Source: Clostridia bacterium (lineage in GTDB: Bacteria > Bacillota > Clostridia > Oscillospirales > Acutalibacteraceae). From it: 6,516 bases of DNA. The position numbers and the translations under genes are program-made. The stretch is taken from contig JAILDS010000123.1 in NCBI GenBank assembly GCA_024689165.1, positions 1 to 6,516 on the forward strand, in the 5' to 3' direction. Shown in pieces: positions 1 to 5,240 of this stretch (position 1 is its first letter; every line of letters begins with the position of its first letter). The notes beneath the pieces were generated by a model. The model saw only the letters and a list, made by a program, of their open reading frames with translations. It made no database searches and was not told the origin of the DNA.

Positions 1-1
1 C

Positions 2-25
2 CTTCATCCTTCATACTTCATCCTT
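2..25. repeat. 7-bp tandem repeat (CTTCATC/CTTCATA)
   Basis: Three consecutive heptads read CTTCATC, CTTCATA and CTTCATC, followed by a partial CTT. Read leftward this is a GATGAAG-type repeat just past the terminator of the peptidase gene. The array may continue beyond the left edge of the window, so its copy number is unknown. No function can be assigned. Confidence 0.6.
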
Positions 26-63
26 AAAAAAACCCAGGGCGGCCGAGAGGCCACCCTGGGTTT
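26..63 (-). terminator. Intrinsic terminator of the M28 peptidase gene
   Basis: Read on the minus strand, AAACCCAGGGTGGCC pairs with GGCCGCCCTGGGTTT across a TCTC tetraloop (arms 49-63 and 30-44). There is one U-G wobble and otherwise perfect pairing, and a run of seven T follows (complement of 26-32). It begins 13 nt after the stop codon of the leftward peptidase gene. On the plus strand the hairpin has a C-A mismatch and no good T-run, so the minus strand is the functional direction. Confidence 0.9.
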
Positions 64-76
64 ATATACTAAGTCT

Positions 77-1324
77 TTACGCGCCCAGCCCGTTCGCGTC
101 GAAATCACAGAGGGCGTTGAGCGCTATTTTTATGCCATGACCGATCGTTTCGGGGACGATGTTGTCGGCGGTGTCGAGCCGCGTGTGGTAGTACCTCGCC
201 GGGGCGGGGTCCATCGCGACGAAGGCGGAGGCGGGAACGCCCGCCTGCGACGCGGCGGCGGCGTCGGTCGCGCCGAGCGGTATTGAGGTTATCGGCACCG
301 CGAAGCCCTCTTTTTCGGCGGCGCGGGCGAGCAGAGCGCAGGCGTTCAGGTCGTTCTTGACGACGCCCGACATATCGCCCTTGTAGATCGCCATGTATTC
401 CGCATCGCGCAGGGTGTCGAAGCCGAGGAACACCGTCTCGACCCCGTCGTTTTTAAGCTCCGGGTGCGCTCTGAAAAATGCCTTCGAGCCTCGCAGCCCC
501 GCCTCCTCGCCGCCCGTGAGCAGCGCGACGACCTCCGTGTGCTCGAAGGTGACGTCGTTGTCCGACAGGAACTTCATGACGCTCATGACCGTCTCCACTC
601 CGGAAAGGTCGTCCGACGCGCCGGGCACGTAGAAGTCGAAGTCGACGAATCTGAACAGCAGCCCGTACGCCGGCAGGAAGATCGCCTGCCCCGCCGCGAG
701 GACGCGCGCGGCGCGCCTGTTTTTGAGCAGGGCCGTCAGCACGCTCGAAGCGGCGGTATATACCAGCCCCCCGACGGCGTACGCGGCGACGATTATGACC
801 CCGTGAGAGCCGAGCTTGTAGGTATAGGTCCACTCCGGGGCGGAGTCCGTGTGTCCCGAAAGGATTATCCTGCGGCGCGTCTCGCCGGAGGACGGTCTGA
901 CGCCCACGACGTTGCCGGAGGTCTTCTTTCTGAACAGCGGGTCGAGCAGCTGCCTGTACAGCGCGAACTCGCCGACTACCGTGCCGAGGGCGGCCCCGGT
1001 CAGAACCCCCGCAGCGGCGGAGGCGAGTTTGTTCTTTTTGAAGGCCGAAACCGCGTTGAGGGCAGTCGCGCCGATGAGCATGCTCCCGGCAACGGGCACG
1101 AAGGACATGAACGCCTCCGGGCTGACGGAGAATTCCTCGCGCCTGACTTCCGGGCAGTAAGCGGCGAGCTTTCCCGCGAGGTCGAGCTGCGCGGACTTTT
1201 CGCTCTCGCCGCCGCAGTCCCTGCCGCCGTAGGCCGAGCAGAGCCTGTGTATCTCCGCCCAGCACAGCTCTGTCAGCTCCGATATCTGTTTTTCATAATC
1301 CGCGACCATTCCCGAAAGATCCAT
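77..1324 (-). CDS. Membrane-embedded M28-family zinc aminopeptidase-like protein
   Basis: A 415-residue predicted metallopeptidase of the M28 type, which typically releases N-terminal residues using two zinc ions. The ATG at 1322-1324 is chosen because GGAGG (1331-1335) lies 6 nt upstream. An in-frame ATG six codons earlier has no ribosome binding site and would place that SD inside the gene. The full ligand set is visible: HTD (His158, Asp160), the GASDD motif (Asp238), GGEEAG (Glu273 general base, Glu274 ligand), Asp303 in a GFDT motif, and YHTRLDT (His380). Four hydrophobic stretches stand out, at about 73-91, 98-120, 175-198 and 206-226. The second pair sits inside the catalytic domain, between HxD and the bridging Asp. 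There is no classical signal peptide. The gene is monocistronic, with its own promoter (1361-1389) and terminator (26-63). Substrate and the side of the membrane holding the active site are unknown. Confidence 0.88.
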   Translation of the reverse strand: MDLSGMVADYEKQISELTELCWAEIHRLCSAYGGRDCGGESEKSAQLDLAGKLAAYCPEVRREEFSVSPEAFMSFVPVAGSMLIGATALNAVSAFKKNKLASAAAGVLTGAALGTVVGEFALYRQLLDPLFRKKTSGNVVGVRPSSGETRRRIILSGHTDSAPEWTYTYKLGSHGVIIVAAYAVGGLVYTAASSVLTALLKNRRAARVLAAGQAIFLPAYGLLFRFVDFDFYVPGASDDLSGVETVMSVMKFLSDNDVTFEHTEVVALLTGGEEAGLRGSKAFFRAHPELKNDGVETVFLGFDTLRDAEYMAIYKGDMSGVVKNDLNACALLARAAEKEGFAVPITSIPLGATDAAAASQAGVPASAFVAMDPAPARYYHTRLDTADNIVPETIGHGIKIALNALCDFDANGLGA

Positions 1325-1330
1325 ACGACG

Positions 1331-1335
1331 CCTCC
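1331..1335 (-). promoter_or_regulatory. Ribosome binding site deciding the peptidase start
   Basis: The minus strand reads GGAGG followed by CGTCGT and ATG, a 6-nt spacing. This supports translation from 1324 rather than from the in-frame ATG at 1342, which has no purine-rich sequence upstream. Confidence 0.85.
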
Positions 1336-1360
1336 GTATCATAATGATTCAACTGCGGCG

Positions 1361-1389
1361 ATTTTAACGCACATACCGGAGTATTTCAA
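1361..1389 (-). promoter_or_regulatory. Sigma-A type promoter of the peptidase gene
   Basis: On the minus strand, TTGAAA (complement of 1384-1389) and TAAAAT (complement of 1361-1366) are separated by exactly 17 nt. Each hexamer matches consensus at 5 of 6 positions. The predicted start site near 1354 gives a leader of about 30 nt that includes the GGAGG site. A 12-bp palindrome abuts the -35 element. Confidence 0.75.
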
Positions 1390-1401
1390 CGTTTGCAAAC
1401 G
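1390..1401. promoter_or_regulatory. Perfect 12-bp palindrome beside the peptidase -35 box (possible operator)
   Basis: CGTTTGCAAACG is a perfect inverted repeat with no spacer and directly abuts the -35 hexamer (1384-1389) of the leftward promoter. The position suits a dimeric regulator, but the sequence does not match an operator I can name with certainty. It lies about 90 bp upstream of the rpsB -35 box, so an effect on rpsB is less likely. Confidence 0.3.
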
Positions 1402-1491
1402 AATATTAACAAACAAAACGATCTCCGTTCACGGTTTATTCAAAAAACCTTCCATGCGCGCCGCCGCGGCGGATTTTTTTGTTTTCGGGTA

Positions 1492-1520
1492 TTGCAATTC
1501 CGTTTTCCGGGTGTTATTAT
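1492..1520 (+). promoter_or_regulatory. Extended -10 sigma-A promoter of rpsB-tsf
   Basis: TTGCAA (1492-1497) and TATTAT (1515-1520) are separated by 17 nt, and the TGT at 1512-1514 adds an extended -10 TGn motif. A T-rich tract at 1474-1486 just upstream could act as an UP-like element. The predicted start near 1527 gives a leader of about 90 nt before the rpsB start codon. Confidence 0.8.
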
Positions 1521-1525
1521 GAACG

Positions 1526-1581
1526 TCCGCGTTTTTGCGCGGAAGACACACGCCGGCGTCGACCCCCTGCCCCGAACGGGG
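1526..1581 (+). promoter_or_regulatory. rpsB 5' leader with two small hairpins
   Basis: Within the predicted untranslated leader, TCCGCG (1526-1531) pairs with CGCGGA (1538-1543) around a U-rich loop, and CCCC (1570-1573) pairs with GGGG (1578-1581) around GAAC. Ribosomal protein leaders often bind their own product; autogenous S2 control of rpsB-tsf is established in E. coli. These two hairpins do not obviously match a leader family I recognise, so a regulatory role here is inference. Confidence 0.3.
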
Positions 1582-1600
1582 AACAGACCGGCGGAGGAAA

Positions 1601-1607
1601 AAGGAGG
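1601..1607 (+). promoter_or_regulatory. Strong ribosome binding site of rpsB
   Basis: AAGGAGG lies 8 nt before the ATG at 1616-1618. It fixes the start of S2 at the MSVVSMKQ reading rather than at the upstream in-frame TTG at 1535, which would add 27 residues absent from S2 proteins. Confidence 0.92.
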
Positions 1608-1615
1608 ACATAAAA

Positions 1616-2335
1616 ATGTCTGTAGTATCCATGAAACAGCTTCTGGAGGCGGGCGTCCATTTCGGTCACCAGACCCGCCGCTGGAACCCCAAGATGAAGC
1701 CGTACATCTATCAGGAGAGGAACGGCATCTACATCATCGACCTTCAGAAGACGGTCCGCCAGCTCGACACGGCTTATTCGTTCGTCAAGGACCTGTCCGC
1801 CGACGGCAAGGACATCCTTTTTGTCGGCACGAAGAAGCAGGCCACCGATTCCATCAAGGAAGAGGCTGAGCGCTGCGGCATGCCCTTCGTCAACGCCCGC
1901 TGGCTCGGCGGCATGCTGACCAACTTCAAGACCATCCAGAAGAGGATCAGAAGGCTCGACCAGCTCAAGAGGATGGAAGAGGACGGCACCTTCGACCTTC
2001 TCACCAAGAAGGAAGCCGCGAAGCTCGCCCTTGAGCGCGAAAAGCTCGAAAAATTCATCGGCGGCATCAGCGCGATGAGGAACATCCCCGCCGCCATGTT
2101 CATCGTCGACCCCCGCAAGGAGCGCATCGCCGTCCTTGAGGCAAGAAAGCTGCACATACCGATCGTCGCCATCGTCGACACCAACTGCGACCCCGACGAG
2201 ATCGATTACGTCATCCCCGGCAACGACGACGCCATAAGAGCGGTCAAGCTCATCTCCGGCGCTATCGCCTCCGCCGTCATCGAAGGCAGGCAGGGCTCCG
2301 ACGCCCCCGCCGCCGAAGAAGCAGCCGAAGAATAA
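1616..2335 (+). CDS. rpsB: 30S ribosomal protein S2
   Basis: A 239-residue protein of normal S2 length. S2 joins the small subunit late in assembly, at the head-body junction near S1 and the Shine-Dalgarno helix. The N-terminal signature is clear at residues 6-45 (MKQLLEAGVHFGHQ, then RRWNPKM and IYIIDLQKT). The WLGGMLTNF motif is at 96-104, followed by the long charged helical hairpin (about 105-150). The second signature, PIVAIVDTNCDPD, starts at 182 and continues through IPGNDDA. The C-terminus is an acidic, Ala/Glu-rich tail (about 228-239), as in many Firmicute S2 proteins. The start is set by AAGGAGG at 1601-1607. It is the first gene of a two-gene operon with tsf, 28 nt downstream. C-ending codons and AAG for lysine dominate, as expected for a highly expressed gene. 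Confidence 0.99.
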   Translation: MSVVSMKQLLEAGVHFGHQTRRWNPKMKPYIYQERNGIYIIDLQKTVRQLDTAYSFVKDLSADGKDILFVGTKKQATDSIKEEAERCGMPFVNARWLGGMLTNFKTIQKRIRRLDQLKRMEEDGTFDLLTKKEAAKLALEREKLEKFIGGISAMRNIPAAMFIVDPRKERIAVLEARKLHIPIVAIVDTNCDPDEIDYVIPGNDDAIRAVKLISGAIASAVIEGRQGSDAPAAEEAAEE

Positions 2336-2363
2336 AAACCGTCTGAAGAAAGGATCGATATAT

Positions 2364-3467
2364 ATGAGCATTTCAGCACAGGACGTCAAGGCTCTGCGCG
2401 AGAAGACCGGCATCGGCATGATGGAGTGCAAAAAGGCGCTCACCGAGGCCGAGGGCGATATGGACAAGGCTGTTGAGATCCTCCGCGAGAGAGGACTTGC
2501 CGTTTCACAGAAGAAGAGCGGCAGGATCGCCGCCGAGGGCATCGTTTACACCAAGAGCGAGGGCGGAAAGACCGTCATCGTCGAGGTCAACAGCGAATCC
2601 GACTTCGTCGCCAAGAACGAGAAGTTCCTCGCCTTCGTCGACAAGATCGCCGCTACCATCCTTGAAAAGGCCCCCGCGAACGTGGACGAGCTCGCCGGCA
2701 TGACCGCTTCCGGCAGTGAAAGGACCGTCACCGAGGAGCTTCAGGACGCTATCCTCGTCATCGGCGAGAACCTCAAGATCCGCCGCTTCGAGATAGTCGA
2801 AGGCCCCGTCGCCACCTACATCCACATGGGCGGAGCCGTCGGCGTCGTCGTCAGCTTCGAAACCGACGCCGAGACCGCCGCGAAGCCCGAGTTCACCGTC
2901 ATGGGCAAGGACGTCGCGATGCAGGTCGCCGCTATGAACCCCGAATACCTCAGCAAGGAGAGCATCCCCGCCGAGGAGCTCGAAAAGCTCAGGCTCATCA
3001 CCGTTGAGAGCGCTCTGAACAAGCCGGACTCCCTTCCGAAGCCGATAATGGTCAAGGTCATCACCAAGGCTATCGCCGACGGTATGATCAGCGACGAGGA
3101 CAAAGCCGCTTACGAGGCGGAGAAGAACAACAAGTTCCTCTTCAACTTCCTTTCCAAGGAAGCCGCCGCCGCCTTCGCGCAGGTCGCCGTCGCCGGCAAG
3201 GAAGAGTACGCCGCCGACCCGATCTTCAACAAGGCTATAGAAGGCCGCGTCGCCAAGCAGCTCAAGGAGATATGCCTTCTTGACCAGCCCTTCGTAAAGG
3301 ACGACAGCATGGATGTCAGGGCCTACGTCGCAAACTCCGCCAAGGCCATGGGCGCTTCCGTCGCCGTGAAGAGCTTCATCAGATACGCCAAGGGCGAGGG
3401 CATCGAGAAGAAGGAAGAGGATTTCGCTTCCGAGGTCGCCGCGCAGATCGCGAAGAGCCAGGCGTAA
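2364..3467 (+). CDS. tsf: Elongation factor Ts, with an extra internal segment
   Basis: EF-Ts is the cytoplasmic guanine-nucleotide exchange factor that reloads EF-Tu with GTP. The protein has 367 residues, against about 280-300 for most bacterial forms. It has the N-terminal UBA-like domain (1-55, with LREKTGIGMMECKKAL) and the core EF-Tu-contacting motif SESDFVAKNEKF, whose Asp80-Phe81 align with the E. coli pair that disrupts Mg binding. It also has the GKDVAMQVAAMNP motif (181-193) and the C-terminal part EGRVAKQLKEICLLDQPFVKD, ending GEGIEKKEEDFASEVA. The added length lies between about residues 219 and 288, after the ESALN helix and before EGRVAKQ, where other EF-Ts proteins have only a short linker. 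The reading frame is intact across it. A GAAAGGAT site lies about 9 nt before the ATG, and the gene follows rpsB by 28 nt in the same operon. Confidence 0.98.
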   Translation: MSISAQDVKALREKTGIGMMECKKALTEAEGDMDKAVEILRERGLAVSQKKSGRIAAEGIVYTKSEGGKTVIVEVNSESDFVAKNEKFLAFVDKIAATILEKAPANVDELAGMTASGSERTVTEELQDAILVIGENLKIRRFEIVEGPVATYIHMGGAVGVVVSFETDAETAAKPEFTVMGKDVAMQVAAMNPEYLSKESIPAEELEKLRLITVESALNKPDSLPKPIMVKVITKAIADGMISDEDKAAYEAEKNNKFLFNFLSKEAAAAFAQVAVAGKEEYAADPIFNKAIEGRVAKQLKEICLLDQPFVKDDSMDVRAYVANSAKAMGASVAVKSFIRYAKGEGIEKKEEDFASEVAAQIAKSQA

Positions 3468-3496
3468 GGATCCGGCAAAAACAGAATAAACTGCCA

Positions 3497-3522
3497 CGGG
3501 GCGGCTCATACGAGCCGCCCCG
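3497..3522. terminator. GC-rich hairpin between convergent genes, probable terminator of rpsB-tsf
   Basis: CGGGGCGGCTC and GAGCCGCCCCG form a perfect 11-bp stem around an ATAC loop, 29 nt after the tsf stop. The following plus-strand sequence (ATACTTTGTGCATTTT) is only moderately T-rich. The hairpin also lies 28 nt beyond the stop of the convergent PHP hydrolase gene, so it may serve both strands, although the minus-strand T-tract is poor too. Confidence 0.7.
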
Positions 3523-3550
3523 ATACTTTGTGCATTTTACGCGAAAAACT

Positions 3551-5077
3551 TTATTTGAATACCGCCTCTATCGAGTCCGCTGCCTGCTCGATCGGGTCGT
3601 AGCCGAGGGCGAAGTACTTGAACGCCCAGACGACGGGGCTGAACTTGAAGACGAGCCAGTCGAGGACGGTCACAAGGCCCCGCAGGAAGGTGGACAGGTC
3701 GTGGGTCTCGGGGACGTCCACGGGCTCGAACTCCTCGCCCTCGGCGCGGACGACCATCGGCTGCGCGTAGCAGATGCCGTTTTTGCCCGAGAGGTAGAAG
3801 CGCACGAACATATGCACGTCGTCGAGAAGCTCGGCGCTGTTCAGGTCGAGCTCGGCGTATCCGTCGGAGCAGTCATAGTCGCGCAGGATGACGTTCCCGT
3901 CGGACACCCAGGTGATATAATCGAAGTTCTCGCCCCAGACCTTTATGACGTCCCTCTCGTCGTCCACCTCGACGCGGGTGACGACGGGCGTGTCGTCTAG
4001 CCAGAATTCGATCTCGTCCTCCCTCGGCTCGGTGTATTCAGCCATCTCCTTCATGCCGTTGAGCTCGCAGCCGTTGGAATAGTGCGAGACCGAGAAGAAT
4101 GACCCGTTCGTCATGCTGTCGCGCAGCGCCTGCTGGGTCAGCTCGGGCATATACATGACCGTGTAGGCGAAATTCAGGGATTTCGCGTCGTGAGAGTCCG
4201 AGAAGGTGAACGCCCAGGGCGTCACGCCGTTCGGGATGGTCTTTTTGAGTATCGAGTCGTACAGGATGCGGTCGCAGCGGGTGTGCGCGTCGGTCGCGCT
4301 GTTGACGCCCATGCCGACGGTCGACCCGGGATTGTCGAGGAAGATGCGGGCGAACTTGTTGACGTAGTACTCGTCTATGGGCTGGCCGACGTATTTCGCG
4401 GAGTCCTTGTCGGGGTAGACGTATTCGCCCACGTGGGCGAGCATCGTCATTCCGCCGTCCTTATTGACCTCGCGGCAGGGGGTCTCGTAGTCGCCGAAGA
4501 CCCCGGCGTAGCCCTGGCCGTAGCCGCTCCAGTAGCAGGTGAGGTGGCAGTCGCAGAAGGGCGTCGCCATATTCAGCTCGTTGCCCTTTTCGACGTCGAG
4601 CATCCCGTTGCCGTGCGTCCTTACCCGCCCGGTGGAGAAGGCCCCGTCGCCCTCACCGAAAGTATACTCGATGCTGTCGGCCGTGCCGGAGGTATACGCC
4701 GCGTACTCCTCGGCGGTCAGCGGGATTATCGGGGCGTTCGCGCCGCCCGTGCGCTCTTTTTTGATCTCCCGCACGATGGGTATCGTCTGCGGGACGGTGT
4801 CCCAGCCGAGGTTGGTCGTGCCGTGGTCGGTTATCGCCACGATATCGTAGTCCAGCGCGTAGTAGTCGGCTATCGCCTCGTGTATCGTCTGGTAGCCGTC
4901 GGAGGCGGTGGTGTGGCAGTGGAGCTGCGTCTTGTACCCGCGCCAGGAGTCCCAGTCCACACCGGCGTAGGGGTTGACGATGTCGTAGCGCACGACCTCC
5001 TTCTGACAGAACGCGTAAGGCGCGAGCGCCGTGCAGAGCAGACAAACCGCCAGTATGATGGAAACGAGCTTCTTCAT
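3551..5077 (-). CDS. Secreted PHP-domain metallohydrolase (CehA/McbA-like)
   Basis: A 508-residue exported protein. The start at 5077 is chosen because AAGAGG lies 6 nt upstream and the product then begins with a standard signal peptide (MKKLVSIILAVCLLCTALAPYA). The longer reading would bury it behind 22 charged residues. The PHP metal site appears complete: HCH (His53, His55), Asp60, TDH (Asp84, His85), a candidate Glu123, His178, His215 in MLAHVGEY and SDSH (Asp294, His296). PHP enzymes hydrolyse phosphoester or related bonds with up to three metals. Exported versions with this architecture are often named CehA/McbA-like, and the substrate cannot be read from sequence. A beta-rich domain (about 360-445) follows the catalytic part. 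The protein ends in a Trp/Phe-rich hydrophobic stretch (about 460-493) that may hold it at the membrane. The gene has its own promoter and appears monocistronic. Confidence 0.88.
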   Translation of the reverse strand: MKKLVSIILAVCLLCTALAPYAFCQKEVVRYDIVNPYAGVDWDSWRGYKTQLHCHTTASDGYQTIHEAIADYYALDYDIVAITDHGTTNLGWDTVPQTIPIVREIKKERTGGANAPIIPLTAEEYAAYTSGTADSIEYTFGEGDGAFSTGRVRTHGNGMLDVEKGNELNMATPFCDCHLTCYWSGYGQGYAGVFGDYETPCREVNKDGGMTMLAHVGEYVYPDKDSAKYVGQPIDEYYVNKFARIFLDNPGSTVGMGVNSATDAHTRCDRILYDSILKKTIPNGVTPWAFTFSDSHDAKSLNFAYTVMYMPELTQQALRDSMTNGSFFSVSHYSNGCELNGMKEMAEYTEPREDEIEFWLDDTPVVTRVEVDDERDVIKVWGENFDYITWVSDGNVILRDYDCSDGYAELDLNSAELLDDVHMFVRFYLSGKNGICYAQPMVVRAEGEEFEPVDVPETHDLSTFLRGLVTVLDWLVFKFSPVVWAFKYFALGYDPIEQAADSIEAVFK

Positions 5078-5083
5078 TCCGGG

Positions 5084-5089
5084 CCTCTT
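5084..5089 (-). promoter_or_regulatory. Ribosome binding site deciding the PHP hydrolase start
   Basis: The minus strand reads AAGAGG followed by CCCGGA and ATG, a 6-nt spacing to the start codon at 5075-5077. This places the signal peptide exactly at the N-terminus. Confidence 0.8.
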
Positions 5090-5114
5090 TTCTTCTTGTT
5101 TTTTCTTCCGCAAA

Positions 5115-5143
5115 AGCTTAGCACAAAGCTGAAAAAATGGCAA
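5115..5143 (-). promoter_or_regulatory. Candidate extended -10 promoter of the PHP hydrolase gene
   Basis: On the minus strand, TTGCCA (complement of 5138-5143) lies 17 nt before TAAGCT (complement of 5115-5120), with TGC directly upstream of the -10 hexamer. The -10 match is weak (3 of 6), but the TG extension and exact spacing compensate. Its position downstream of the GT10 terminator fits an independent transcription unit. Confidence 0.55.
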
Positions 5144-5194
5144 GCCCGTCCGGGCAAAAAAAAGCCTGCCGGTCGGAACGAACGCAAATTAAAG

Positions 5195-5228
5195 AAAAAA
5201 ACACCCGGCGGAGAAGCCTCCGCCGGGT
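5195..5228 (-). terminator. Intrinsic terminator of the GT10 operon
   Basis: On the minus strand, ACCCGGCGGAG pairs perfectly with CTCCGCCGGGT around a GCTT loop (5203-5228). One G and then seven T follow (complement of 5195-5201). It starts 12 nt after the stop of the glycosyltransferase gene, which makes it a strong Rho-independent terminator separating this operon from the PHP hydrolase gene. Confidence 0.93.
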
Positions 5229-5240
5229 ATCATTAAACGT

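Noticed and set aside
1325..1342. Earlier ATG for the peptidase at 1342
   Set aside because: It has no ribosome binding site, would start only about 12 nt after the predicted transcript start, and would put the GGAGG site inside the gene.
1442..1480. Possible terminator (CCGCCGCGGCGG followed by seven T)
   Set aside because: It lies upstream of both divergent promoters, so no known transcript reaches it. The palindrome allows only a very short stem once a loop is left open. The T-tract is better read as an A/T-rich element upstream of the rpsB promoter.
464..1522. Plus-strand open frame of 352 codons opposite the peptidase
   Set aside because: The minus-strand frame contains the complete M28 zinc-ligand set, SD, promoter and terminator. 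The plus frame is Arg/Gly-rich with no domain.
1517..2542. Long minus-strand open frame (341 codons) opposite rpsB
   Set aside because: It lies antisense to the unmistakable S2 gene and has a low-complexity Gly/Asp/Val-rich product. C-ending codons on the coding strand remove stops from the opposite strand.
2505..3509. Long minus-strand open frame (334 codons) opposite tsf
   Set aside because: Antisense to EF-Ts with a repetitive Gly/Asp/Leu/Val composition and no SD or recognisable domain. It is a codon-bias shadow.
5078..5143. Earlier start for the PHP hydrolase at 5143
   Set aside because: It would begin inside the predicted promoter and add 22 charged residues in front of a clean signal peptide that has its own SD.
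5145..5156. GCCCGTCCGGGC hairpin beside an A-run
   Set aside because: It lacks a downstream T-run on either strand in the needed orientation, so it is not a terminator. It lies just upstream of the PHP promoter and shows no other recognisable signal.
4190..5236. Plus-strand open frame of 348 codons opposite the PHP hydrolase
   Set aside because: Composition is Val/Gly/Arg-rich, it runs through the terminator and promoter region, and the opposite frame encodes a coherent signal peptide plus PHP domain.
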